A stretch of 64,000 bases of DNA, taken from assembly GCA_045810285.1 (NCBI GenBank), contig JBJMWE010000155.1:1-64000 (forward strand), in the 5' to 3' direction. Origin of the DNA: Scleromatobacter sp045810285 (lineage in GTDB: Bacteria; Pseudomonadota; Gammaproteobacteria; Burkholderiales; Burkholderiaceae_C). Shown one piece after another: positions 1-8,437 of the stretch (the first letter of the stretch is position 1; each line of letters starts with the position of its first letter). Below the pieces are notes generated by a model that was not told where the DNA came from, did no database searches, and saw only the letters and a program-made list of their open reading frames with translations. Position numbers and translations under genes: made by a program.

Positions 1-86
1 ATGCGCACCTCGCTGCAGCAGCTGCACAAGCGGCTCGGGACGACGACGGTCTACGTCACGCACGACCAGGTGGAGGCGATGACGCT
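1..86 (+). pseudogene. C-terminal fragment of an ABC-transporter ATPase domain (broken)
   Basis: The first 29 codons read as the piece of a MalK/UgpC-type ATPase just after Walker B: a helix followed by the H-loop motif VYVTHDQVEAMTL. At about base 86 the similarity stops abruptly. The sequence then continues as the N-terminal part of another ATPase (residues SGSVRIAG) in a different frame, and that second frame has a stop at 80-82. The piece is therefore not a functional gene. It may be the remnant of an upstream paralogue fused by deletion, or an assembly artefact near a contig end. It lies too close to the window edge to see what came before. Confidence 0.6.
51..86 (+). repeat. 36-bp direct repeat, copy 1 (ABC H-loop region)
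   Basis: Bases 51-86 are identical to 481-516, including third codon positions. Both encode the H-loop segment YVTHDQVEAMTL. The junction of the chimeric ATPase lies exactly at the end of this copy, so the repeat may have mediated a recombination or an assembly collapse. Confidence 0.8.
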
Positions 87-94
87 CGGGCAGC

Positions 95-967
<873 letters not shown>

Positions 968-979
968 TATCGTCCGGCC

Positions 980-1987
980 ATGGCAACCATCAAGGACGTC
1001 GCGAAGCTCGCCGGCGTGGGCGTGGGCACCGCCTCGCGGGTCATCAGCGGCAAGGGCTCGTTCTCCGAGGCCGCCGCGGCGCGCGTCGAGGCGGCGGCCC
1101 GCCAGCTGGGCTTCCGCCCGAGCGCGATCGCACGCGCGCTGTCCTTGCAGAGCACCGGCACCATCGGCGTGTTCGTGCCCGACTTCAAGGGCCCGTTCTA
1201 CGGCCCGCTGCTGGACGCGATCGACGCCGAGCTGCGCCAGCACGACCGCCACATGGTCGCGGCCAACGGCTGCGGCGACGAGGACACGCGCCAGCAATCG
1301 CTGGACGGCGTGCGCTTCCTGATCGAACGCGAGTGCGACGGCATCATCATGTGCAGCAACGCGCTGCGCGACGCCGACTTCGCCGCCCTGCGCGACGACT
1401 TCGCCAACCTGGCCATCGTCAACCGCGACGTCAAGGGCATGAAGGCGCACTGCTTCACCGTCGACCACCGCGCCGCCGGCCGCGCCGCCGCCGACGCGCT
1501 GCTGGCGCACGGCCATCGCCGCATCGCGGTGATCACCGGCCCGGCCATCGCCGGCGACAACAAGCAGCGCCTGCAGGGCCTGTTCGACCGCCTCGGCGAG
1601 GCGGGCATCGCGGCGGACGCGGTGATGGTGGAGGAAGGCGACTTCAGCGCGCCGTCCGGCTGGGCCGCCTGCGAGCGCCTGGTCGCGCGCAAGCCGAAGA
1701 TCACCGCGCTGTTCTGCGCCAACGACCAGATGGCCATGGGCGCCATCAGCTTCCTCGGCCACCACGGCATCCGCGTGCCGCAGCAGTGGTCGGTGATGGG
1801 CTACGACGATTCCGACGTCGCTGCCTTCCTCTCGCCGCGCCTGACCAGCGTGCGCATCCCGATCGCCGAGATGGCGCTCAACGCCTGCCGCATGCTGATC
1901 AACACCCGCTTCCGCACCGAGCTGCCCGTCTCGCGCAAGTTCGTGCCGACGGTGGTCATGCGCGACTCGCTGGCCAAGGCCCCCTGA
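980..1987 (+). CDS. LacI-family transcriptional regulator
   Basis: DNA-binding repressor of the LacI/GalR family, 335 residues, the normal length. The N-terminal helix-turn-helix (residues 2-50, starting ATIKDVAKLAGVGVGTASRV) is followed by the hinge and a periplasmic-binding-protein-like sugar-sensing core (about 60-330) with the typical phrases IGVFVPDF, ALFCANDQMAMGA and VMGYDDSD. It starts 12 bp after the truncated sugar ABC ATPase. It therefore probably controls that transporter in response to a sugar, although the inducer cannot be read from the sequence. The start ATG at 980 gives the canonical N-terminus. Confidence 0.93.
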   Translation: MATIKDVAKLAGVGVGTASRVISGKGSFSEAAAARVEAAARQLGFRPSAIARALSLQSTGTIGVFVPDFKGPFYGPLLDAIDAELRQHDRHMVAANGCGDEDTRQQSLDGVRFLIERECDGIIMCSNALRDADFAALRDDFANLAIVNRDVKGMKAHCFTVDHRAAGRAAADALLAHGHRRIAVITGPAIAGDNKQRLQGLFDRLGEAGIAADAVMVEEGDFSAPSGWAACERLVARKPKITALFCANDQMAMGAISFLGHHGIRVPQQWSVMGYDDSDVAAFLSPRLTSVRIPIAEMALNACRMLINTRFRTELPVSRKFVPTVVMRDSLAKAP

Positions 1988-2199
1988 GCCTGCTGCGCGG
2001 CGCGTGCCTGCCACGGCCCGCGCGATCGCGCCCGGGGCCGCCGCAAAGACCCCGCACTTCGGTTTTCATCAATAGTGAATTTCACCGCGCCCGGTTTTTC
2101 CGGGCGCCGGGTCTTCATACAGTCCTCGCACGACGACGCGCAACCGGTGCCCCCTCCCGCCCGAGAGATGCGCGCGCCATCAACGAAAGCGAGAACACC

Positions 2200-2592
2200 A
2201 TGAACACCCGCCACCTCCTCACCGCCGCCGCCTTCGCGCTGGCCTTCTGCGCCCCCGGCGCCTTCGCCGCCGACGACGGCTGCCGCACCAACGCCAACGG
2301 CGTCCAGACCTGCGACGTCACGACCGGCCACGAGCGCAGCCGCGACGCCGTCGTCGCCGAGATCCACGCGAAGGCCGATTCCTCCACCGGTTGCCGCACC
2401 GTGGCCAACGGCGTGCAGGTGTGCGACGTGCCGACCGGCCGCGAGCGCAGCCGCGAGGCCGTCGTCGCCGAGCTTCGCGGTGGCGCCGGCTACACGATCG
2501 AGGGCTGCCGCACGGTGGCCAACGGCGTGCAGAAGTGCGACCTGCCGTCGCCCTACACCGTGCGCGAGACGGCCGTGGCCGCGGCGCACTGA
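2200..2592 (+). CDS. Small secreted protein with three cysteine-pair repeats
   Basis: A 130-residue protein with a clear signal peptide (MNTRHLLTAAAFALAFCAPGAFA, cleaved after AFA). The mature part is three imperfect repeats of about 40 residues, each opening GCRT-x-ANGVQ-x-CD and so carrying two cysteines nine residues apart. The first two repeats continue with an SR-(D/E)-AVVAE-type helix. That helix recalls small DUF4148-like secreted proteins of Burkholderiales, but I cannot assign the family. The paired cysteines suggest disulfides formed in the periplasm. It stands alone, 212 bp after the LacI regulator. Function unknown. Confidence 0.8.
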   Translation: MNTRHLLTAAAFALAFCAPGAFAADDGCRTNANGVQTCDVTTGHERSRDAVVAEIHAKADSSTGCRTVANGVQVCDVPTGRERSREAVVAELRGGAGYTIEGCRTVANGVQKCDLPSPYTVRETAVAAAH

Positions 2593-2656
2593 GGCCGCGT
2601 CAGGCCGGGTGGCGTCGCCTCGCCGCCCGCAGGCTGTAGATCCCGCGGACGCGCCG

Positions 2657-4141
2657 TCAGTGGCGCTGCACCGTCTTGTAGATGCCGCAGCCCAGCACGA
2701 GATCGTCGCTCACCGGCACGATGAACGACGTCTTCGGGGCGACCTGGCCGGTGGCCGGGTTGAGGAAGTCGTAGTCGACCCAGCCGCCGCCGTGCGCGGC
2801 CGCGGCCCAGACGTCGCGCGTGAGCTGCGTGACGTCGGTGCCCAGGATCTGCGCGCCCGTCTTGCCGACGTTGTGCGCCTTGCCGGCGAATGCGTGGTAG
2901 ACGAGGCCGCGATCCCAGGCGAACACGTACATGTCGCGGTCGGCATAGCCGCTGGCCGCGTCGGTGATCTCGGCCAGGCAGGCGGCGCCGCGGCGCTTGT
3001 ACAGCGCGACGGCGCGCGTGACGAGCCCGTGCGCCTCGTCGGCCGTGCCCTGGCGCAGCCGGAACGTGCTGACGGTGCGTGCGAGCTTGTTGGCGCGCTC
3101 GCCCAGGCCGGCGGACGCCGACGAGGTCTGTTCCACCATCGCCGCGTTCTCCTGCGTGATGCCGTCCAGGCCGTGCAGCGCCTCCGACATCTGTCCCAGG
3201 CTGTTGCTCTGCTGCTCCGCCGCCGACGTGATCGCGCGCACGTTGCCCGCGACCTCGCCAATGCCCGCGACGACGCTGGCCAGCAGCGTGCCCACCTCGT
3301 CGATGCGCGACGTGCCGGACGCCACCTGCTCGCTGGACGCGGCGATCAGCGACTTGATCTCGCGCGCGGCGTCGCCGCTGCGCACGGCCAGGGTACGCAC
3401 CTCGGCGGCCACGACCGCGAAGCCACGGCCGCTCTCGCCGGCGCGCGCCGCCTCCACCGCGGCGTTGAGCGCGAGGATGTTGGTCTGGAAGGCGATGCCG
3501 TCGATGACGCCGATGATGTCGTGCACGCGCTGCGAGCTGGCGCGGATCGCATGCATCGCCTCGACCGCCTGGCGCATGCGGCTGCCCCCCGATTCGGCCA
3601 TCTCGTGCACGCGGCTCGCGAGCTGTTCGACGGCGCGGGCGTCCAGCGCGTTCTGCTTCACGGAGCCGCTGAGGTCCTGCACGCTGGCCGTCGTCTGCTC
3701 GAGGCTCGCGGCCTGGCGTTCCGTGCGCTGCGCCAGCTCGGTGGTGCCGGCCGCCAGCGTCTCGCTGGCCTGCGACACGAAGGTCGCCTCGCTGCGGATG
3801 TCGGCCACGAGCGCGGACAGGTTGGCGTTCATGTCGTCGAGCGACGCGGCGATCGCGCCGAACTCGGCGCCGCGCACGCCGCCGATGCGGCACGAGAGGT
3901 CGCCATCCTTCATCGCGCGCACGCTGGCCTGCAGCGGCGCGAGCGAGCGCGCGAGCTGGCGCTGCAGCGACAGCGCGAGCCCGACCGCCACGGCGCCCAG
4001 CGCGAGGCACGTGACCGCGACGACGGACAACCCGTCCACCTGCAGCAGCCGGACGCCTGCGCACAGCGCCAGTGCGACGCAGGCCAGCGCCAGCAGCATG
4101 ATTCGACGGCGCACGGATGCGCCGGCCTTCGTTGAATCCAT
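2657..4141 (-). CDS. Methyl-accepting chemotaxis protein with C-terminal Cache-like domain
   Basis: Chemoreceptor that would signal to CheA/CheW. Two membrane helices (about 13-33 and 38-58) are separated by only a few residues, so there is essentially no periplasmic sensor. A HAMP-like segment (60-115) leads to the coiled-coil signalling domain with the conserved hairpin IAFQTNILALNAAVEAARAGE (217-235). From about residue 370 to 494 comes a globular domain (ALYKRRG, DRDMYVFAWDRGLVYHAF, DYDFLNPATG) resembling the single Cache domain. Here it sits behind the signalling tip region in the cytoplasm. Such C-terminal-sensor receptors are known in Burkholderiales. The ligand is unknown. Divergent from the small protein at 4315. 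Confidence 0.9.
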   Translation of the reverse strand: MDSTKAGASVRRRIMLLALACVALALCAGVRLLQVDGLSVVAVTCLALGAVAVGLALSLQRQLARSLAPLQASVRAMKDGDLSCRIGGVRGAEFGAIAASLDDMNANLSALVADIRSEATFVSQASETLAAGTTELAQRTERQAASLEQTTASVQDLSGSVKQNALDARAVEQLASRVHEMAESGGSRMRQAVEAMHAIRASSQRVHDIIGVIDGIAFQTNILALNAAVEAARAGESGRGFAVVAAEVRTLAVRSGDAAREIKSLIAASSEQVASGTSRIDEVGTLLASVVAGIGEVAGNVRAITSAAEQQSNSLGQMSEALHGLDGITQENAAMVEQTSSASAGLGERANKLARTVSTFRLRQGTADEAHGLVTRAVALYKRRGAACLAEITDAASGYADRDMYVFAWDRGLVYHAFAGKAHNVGKTGAQILGTDVTQLTRDVWAAAAHGGGWVDYDFLNPATGQVAPKTSFIVPVSDDLVLGCGIYKTVQRH

Positions 4142-4314
4142 CCTGTTCCTTCTCGCGGCCCCGCGAGCCGCTTTCGACCGTCATTCTGGACGACGGGTGG
4201 CCGCGCCGCCGGCAGGAATGCACCGGGAATCCGGCACTGATCGGGCGGTCGGATTCCACGCGGCTGCCTAGACTCGCCTGGCGCGACGTCGCTTCGCGCC
4301 GAAGGACCGCCCGC

Positions 4315-4773
4315 ATGATCACCCCCAGCCTCAACATCAATCTGCCGCCGTCCACCACCGGGTCGACCGCGGCCAAGGTCGTCGCGCCCCCGCCCGCCGT
4401 CCCCGCGGCCGGTGCGCCGGCCCCGTCGTCGAGCGCGCCGCCGGTGCCCAGCGCGACCGTGACGTTGAGCCCGCAGGCGCTGGCCGCCAGCCACGCGGCG
4501 GCATCGTCGGGCAGCGCGGCGCAGGGCGCACCCACGCCCCTGCCCGCGCCGGCGCAGCACGACGCCTCGGTCTACGAATCGCTGAAGAAAGGCATCTCGG
4601 CGGCGGCCACCGACGTCGGCGACGCCATCGCCGACGGCGCGCACGCGATGGTGGACGGCGTGGAGACCGCCGTCTCGACCGTGCACACCGTCGCCAAGGG
4701 CATCGTCGAGCTGCCCTTCGCCGCCGTCGCGAAGGCCTGCGACGCCGCCGGCGCGCTCATCGACGAGCTCTGA
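4315..4773 (+). CDS. Hypothetical Ala/Pro-rich protein
   Basis: A 152-residue protein with no signal peptide. Residues 1-90 are low-complexity and rich in Pro, Ala and Ser. Residues 90-150 look like alternating amphipathic helices (YESLKKGISAAATDVGDAIADGAHAMVDGV), reminiscent of small structural or phasin-like helical proteins but without a diagnostic motif. ATG at 4315 is the first start after the promoter region shared with the divergent chemoreceptor. Function not recognised; it is called a gene because of its internal heptad-like regularity and consistent codon use. Confidence 0.6.
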   Translation: MITPSLNINLPPSTTGSTAAKVVAPPPAVPAAGAPAPSSSAPPVPSATVTLSPQALAASHAAASSGSAAQGAPTPLPAPAQHDASVYESLKKGISAAATDVGDAIADGAHAMVDGVETAVSTVHTVAKGIVELPFAAVAKACDAAGALIDEL

Positions 4774-4821
4774 CCGGCACGGGTCGCCCCGCATCGAGCC
4801 CGCCTCGACGCGCCGCCTGGC

Positions 4822-5199
4822 TCACGCGTCCCGGCGCGGCGCGCGCTGCGCCGGATCGTAGAAGAACGTCTCCTCGGCGATCCGCTCGCCTTCCCAGCGC
4901 TGCCACGCGAGTTCCTCCATGCGCGTGACGCTGCCGTCGCGCCACGCGAACCGGAAGATCCAGCGGATGACCACGTGGTCGCCGTCGACCAGCACCGGCC
5001 GCACGCACGTGGACGTGACGGACTCGGCACGCGCCATCACCTGGCGCTCGTTGGCCACGTGCGCGTCGCGCCCGACGCGCGGCGTGCCCTGGTTCTCCTG
5101 CATCGTCGACTGTTCGGTGTAGAACAGCTCGCAGGCCTGTACGTGGTCGTTGCTCTCGACCATGGCGATGAATCGCTCGAGCGTCTGGGGTGAAGGCAT
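4822..5199 (-). CDS. SnoaL-like / NTF2-fold protein
   Basis: A 125-residue soluble protein with the cone-shaped NTF2-like fold pattern: an N-terminal helix pair (LERFIAMVESNDHVQACELFYTE), a loop, then strands VRPVLVDGDHVVIRWIFRFAWRDG and RMEELAWQRWEGERIAEETFFYDP. These are the usual features of SnoaL-like proteins, which include ketosteroid-isomerase-like enzymes and many uncharacterised ones. The ending FFYDPAQ is typical. It lies 43 bp downstream of the VOC-fold protein on the same strand, probably one transcription unit. The exact activity cannot be assigned. Confidence 0.8.
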   Translation of the reverse strand: MPSPQTLERFIAMVESNDHVQACELFYTEQSTMQENQGTPRVGRDAHVANERQVMARAESVTSTCVRPVLVDGDHVVIRWIFRFAWRDGSVTRMEELAWQRWEGERIAEETFFYDPAQRAPRRDA

Positions 5200-5242
5200 C
5201 GTCGGACTCCTGTCCGGCGAGTATCACCGCCGGCGGATGGCC

Positions 5243-5650
5243 TCACGTACCGACGGGCTTCAGCAGGGTGGCGACCACCGCGTGCTGGTACGTCGTGATC
5301 TCCCACGGGTTGCCGTCCGGGTCCGCGAAGTACAGCGACCACGAGAGCCGGTGATCCTCGGGCTCGACGGGCCGCTGGAGCTTGTCGACCAGGTGCCGGC
5401 GCCAGTCGACGAACTCCTGCGCGCCCACCGACAGCGCGATGACGCTGCGGCACGGCTGCGCGGCGGCCTCGAACAGCGCGATGTGCACGGTGCCCGACGA
5501 GTTCGCGAGCGTCAGCGGGCCATCGGCGGCCCACACCTCCAGTTCGGGCACGCGCTGGAAGCCCATCACGTCGGCGTACCACTGCTCCGCCTTGTTGCGG
5601 TTGGTGACGTAGACGTGGATGTGGTCGATGCGGTCGAAGGCGGGGATCAT
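5243..5650 (-). CDS. VOC / glyoxalase-superfamily protein
   Basis: A 135-residue protein with the vicinal-oxygen-chelate fold. The first half contains IDHIHVYVTNRNKAEQWYADVMGF and the second half SLYFADPDGNPWEITTYQ. Potential metal ligands are His in DHIHV and Glu in WEITTY, as in glyoxalase or bleomycin-resistance-type enzymes. ATG at 5650 was chosen because it begins just before the first beta strand; the open frame upstream has no family features. Probably co-transcribed with the SnoaL-like gene downstream. Substrate unknown. Confidence 0.82.
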   Translation of the reverse strand: MIPAFDRIDHIHVYVTNRNKAEQWYADVMGFQRVPELEVWAADGPLTLANSSGTVHIALFEAAAQPCRSVIALSVGAQEFVDWRRHLVDKLQRPVEPEDHRLSWSLYFADPDGNPWEITTYQHAVVATLLKPVGT

Positions 5651-5740
5651 GGCGTCGGCGCTGGTTGGCGGGGCCTGGCGGCCAGCAATTGTCGCGCCCG
5701 ATCGGGTTCCCCAGCCGTCCTCGGGCGCGCCGCGACTTTC

Positions 5741-5773
5741 CCGTCGCATGCCTGTCACCCCGGTGTCACACGG
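5741..5773 (+). promoter_or_regulatory. Putative PHO box (PhoB site) upstream of pit-ppk2
   Basis: CTGTCAC at 5752-5758 and GTGTCAC at 5763-5769 are direct 7-mers separated by 4 bases, the geometry of the PhoB-binding PHO box (CTGTCAT-N4-CTGTCAT). A weaker third unit, CCGTCGC, begins at 5741, keeping the 11-bp period. The array ends about 55 bp before the phosphate permease ATG, a fitting position for activation under phosphate starvation. Confidence 0.55.
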
Positions 5774-5826
5774 CAGCCCGACGATCCGCCGGTTGTCCAC
5801 GCCAAGCCAGAAGAGGGAATTCCATC

Positions 5827-7440
5827 ATGAACACCAATGCCGGCTCCATGCCCGGCGGCATGGCGGCGCCCAGCCGTCCGCACCTGGACCACAAGCCGGG
5901 CGCCGCCACCTGGATCGTGTTCGCCGCCCTGCTGCTGGCCGGCCTGGGCTACACGGCGTACAGCATCGCCACCGACTATGCCGGCTCCGGCGAGCAGGCC
6001 ACCGCCATCTGGCCATTCGTGCTGCTGGGCCTCGCGCTGCTGATCGCGCTCGGCTTCGAGTTCGTCAACGGCTTCCACGACACCGCCAACGCGGTCGCGA
6101 CCGTGATCTACACCAACTCGCTGCCGCCGCAGGTCGCCGTGGTGTGGTCCGGCGTGTTCAACTTCCTGGGCGTGCTCGTCTCCAGCGGCGCGGTGGCCTT
6201 CGGCATCATCTCGCTGCTGCCGGTGGAGCTGATCCTGCAGGTGGGTTCGTCGGCCGGCTTCGCGATGGTCTTCGCGCTGCTGATCGCGGCCATCGTGTGG
6301 AACCTGGGCACGTGGGCGCTGGGCCTGCCGGCGTCGTCGTCGCACACGCTGGTGGGCTCCATCATCGGCGTGGGCGTCGCCAACGCGCTGATGCACGGGC
6401 GTGACGGCACCAGCGGCGTCGACTGGGCACAGGCCGTCAAGATCGGGTACTCGCTGCTGCTGTCGCCGCTGGTCGGTTTCGTGGTCTCCGCCCTGCTGCT
6501 CCTGGCGCTGCGCGCGCTGGTCAAGCACCGTGCGCTGTACGAGGCGCCCAAGGGCTCGACGCCGCCGCCCTGGTGGATCCGCGGCCTGCTGGTGCTGACC
6601 TGCACCGGCGTGTCGCTCTCGCACGGCTCCAACGACGGGCAGAAGGGCATGGGCCTGATCATGCTGATCCTCGTGGGCACGGTGCCGATCTCCTACGCGC
6701 TCAACCGGGCGATGCCGGTCGACCAGACCGCGCAGTTCGCGATCGTCGCCCATGCCGCGCAGGCGTCGCTCGCGGCCACCGCCCCGGGCGGCGCGCCCAC
6801 GGACGCGCGCGCGAGCCTGTCGCACTATGTCCGCACCAAGGCGGTCGCGCCCGACACCCTGCCCGCGCTGGCCGCCATCGCCGGCTCGATCGGCGACCAG
6901 GTGCAGCAGCACGACACGCTCGCCAAGGTGCCTGCGGCCGCCGTCGCCAACGTGCGCAACGACATGTACCTCGCCTCCGAGACGATCCGCCTCGTCGACA
7001 AGGACGGCCACGTCAAGCTCGACGCCGACACCCGCGACAAGCTGATGGCGTTCAAGAAGGACATCGACGCGGCCACCCGGTTCATCCCCCTGTGGGTGAA
7101 GGTGGCCGTGGCCATCGCGCTCGGCCTGGGCACGATGGTGGGCTGGAAGCGCATCGTCGTCACCGTCGGCGAGAAGATCGGCAAGTCGCACCTGACCTAC
7201 GCGCAGGGCATGTCGGCCGAGCTCGTGGCGATGTTCACGATCGGCCTGGCCGACAACTTCGGCCTGCCGGTGTCGACCACGCACGTGCTGTCGTCCGGCG
7301 TGGCCGGCACGATGGCCGCCAACCGGTCCGGCCTGCAATGGGCCACGATCCGCAACCTCGCGATGGCGTGGGTGCTGACGCTGCCCGCGGCCATCCTGCT
7401 GTCCGGTTCGCTGTACTGGCTGTTCGTCAAGCTGTTCTGA
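5827..7440 (+). CDS. pit: Inorganic phosphate permease of the Pit family
   Basis: Membrane permease importing inorganic (metal-complexed) phosphate with protons. The protein has 537 residues and about ten membrane helices. The two signature repeats of the PiT/PHO-4 family are visible: GFEFVNGFHDTANAVATVIYTN near the N-terminus with SHTLVG, and TGVSLSHGSNDGQKGMGLI with STTHVLSSG in the second half. A hydrophilic cytoplasmic loop of about 150 residues (roughly 310-440) separates the halves. ATG 5827 follows a GAGGGAA ribosome site. The PPK2 gene starts 16 bp downstream, so the operon probably links phosphate import to polyphosphate metabolism. A PHO-box-like repeat lies upstream. Confidence 0.93.
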   Translation: MNTNAGSMPGGMAAPSRPHLDHKPGAATWIVFAALLLAGLGYTAYSIATDYAGSGEQATAIWPFVLLGLALLIALGFEFVNGFHDTANAVATVIYTNSLPPQVAVVWSGVFNFLGVLVSSGAVAFGIISLLPVELILQVGSSAGFAMVFALLIAAIVWNLGTWALGLPASSSHTLVGSIIGVGVANALMHGRDGTSGVDWAQAVKIGYSLLLSPLVGFVVSALLLLALRALVKHRALYEAPKGSTPPPWWIRGLLVLTCTGVSLSHGSNDGQKGMGLIMLILVGTVPISYALNRAMPVDQTAQFAIVAHAAQASLAATAPGGAPTDARASLSHYVRTKAVAPDTLPALAAIAGSIGDQVQQHDTLAKVPAAAVANVRNDMYLASETIRLVDKDGHVKLDADTRDKLMAFKKDIDAATRFIPLWVKVAVAIALGLGTMVGWKRIVVTVGEKIGKSHLTYAQGMSAELVAMFTIGLADNFGLPVSTTHVLSSGVAGTMAANRSGLQWATIRNLAMAWVLTLPAAILLSGSLYWLFVKLF

Positions 7441-7456
7441 TTTCGGAGGAACTCAC

Positions 7457-8374
7457 ATGAATGCATTGTTCGACCAGGACGCGATGCGCCGCCGCATCGA
7501 GCGCGAGCTCGTCGACGGCTACGACGAAGAGATCGAGATGGAGATGGAGGACCGCCTCGTCGCCGACCCGCTGGACGCCAGCGGCGAGGACGCGACGGCG
7601 CGCGTGCGCTACTTCCGCGAGCTGTTCCGGCTGCAGGGCGAGCTCGTGAAGCTGCAGGACTGGGTGTCGAGCACGCGCCAGAAGGTCGTCATCCTGTTCG
7701 AGGGCCGCGACGCGGCCGGCAAGGGCGGCGTCATCAAGCGCATCACGCAGCGCCTGAACCCGCGCGTGTGCCGCACCGTCGCCCTGCCCGCGCCCAACGA
7801 CCGCGAGCGCACGCAGTGGTACTTCCAGCGCTACGCCGCCCACCTGCCGGCCGCCGGCGAGATGGTGCTGTTCGACCGCAGCTGGTACAACCGCGCCGGC
7901 GTCGAGCGCGTGATGGGCTTCTGCACCGACGACGAGTACGAGGAGTTCTTCCGCTCCGTGCCGGCCTTCGAGGGCATGCTGCAGCGCTCGGGCATCAAGC
8001 TGGTCAAGTACTGGTTCTCGATCACCGACGACGAACAGGAACTGCGCTTCCTGAGCCGCATCCACGACCCGCTCAAGCAGTGGAAGCTGAGCCCGATGGA
8101 CCTCGAGAGCCGCCGGCGCTGGGAGGAGTACACCAAGGCCAAGGAAGTGATGCTCGAGCGCACGCACTCGGCCGAGTCGCCGTGGTGGGTGGTGCAGGCC
8201 GTCGACAAGAAGCTGGCGCGGCTGAACTGCATCCGCCACCTGCTCGAGCAGTTCCCGTACGCCGAGGTGCAGCACCCGCCGGTGCAACTGCCCGAACGCC
8301 TGCGCCACGAGCACTACTCGCGCCAGGCCGTGCCCGAGGAGATGATGGTGCCGGACTACTACGACGAGGGCTGA
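7457..8374 (+). CDS. ppk2: Polyphosphate kinase 2 family protein
   Basis: Transfers phosphate between polyphosphate and nucleotides (in class I PPK2, NDP to NTP). The protein has 305 residues, one PPK2 domain. Walker A is GRDAAGKGG (83-91). The lid and catalytic segment VLFDRSWYNRAGVE (137-150) contains the conserved Asp-Arg and Tyr-Asn-Arg. RFLSRIHDPLKQWKLSPMD and the YTKAKEVML segment are also diagnostic. The RBS GGAGGAA lies 8 bp before ATG 7457. It directly follows pit, 16 bp apart, and is followed by a hairpin shared with the convergent CorA-type gene. Nucleotide specificity cannot be read with certainty. Confidence 0.93.
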   Translation: MNALFDQDAMRRRIERELVDGYDEEIEMEMEDRLVADPLDASGEDATARVRYFRELFRLQGELVKLQDWVSSTRQKVVILFEGRDAAGKGGVIKRITQRLNPRVCRTVALPAPNDRERTQWYFQRYAAHLPAAGEMVLFDRSWYNRAGVERVMGFCTDDEYEEFFRSVPAFEGMLQRSGIKLVKYWFSITDDEQELRFLSRIHDPLKQWKLSPMDLESRRRWEEYTKAKEVMLERTHSAESPWWVVQAVDKKLARLNCIRHLLEQFPYAEVQHPPVQLPERLRHEHYSRQAVPEEMMVPDYYDEG

Positions 8375-8411
8375 GGCGCGACCGCGTCGAACTCGACACG
8401 TCGCTCGCGCC

Positions 8412-8437
8412 GATGCGTGCCGGCATCCGGCCGCATC
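8412..8437. terminator. Bidirectional hairpin between ppk2 and the CorA-type gene
   Basis: Stem GATGCG-T-GCCGG pairs with CCGGC-CGCATC around the 3-base loop CAT, about 11 pairs with one bulge. It sits between convergent genes and overlaps the stop codon of the minus-strand gene. There is no strong T-run, so factor-independent termination is plausible but not certain. Confidence 0.5.
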
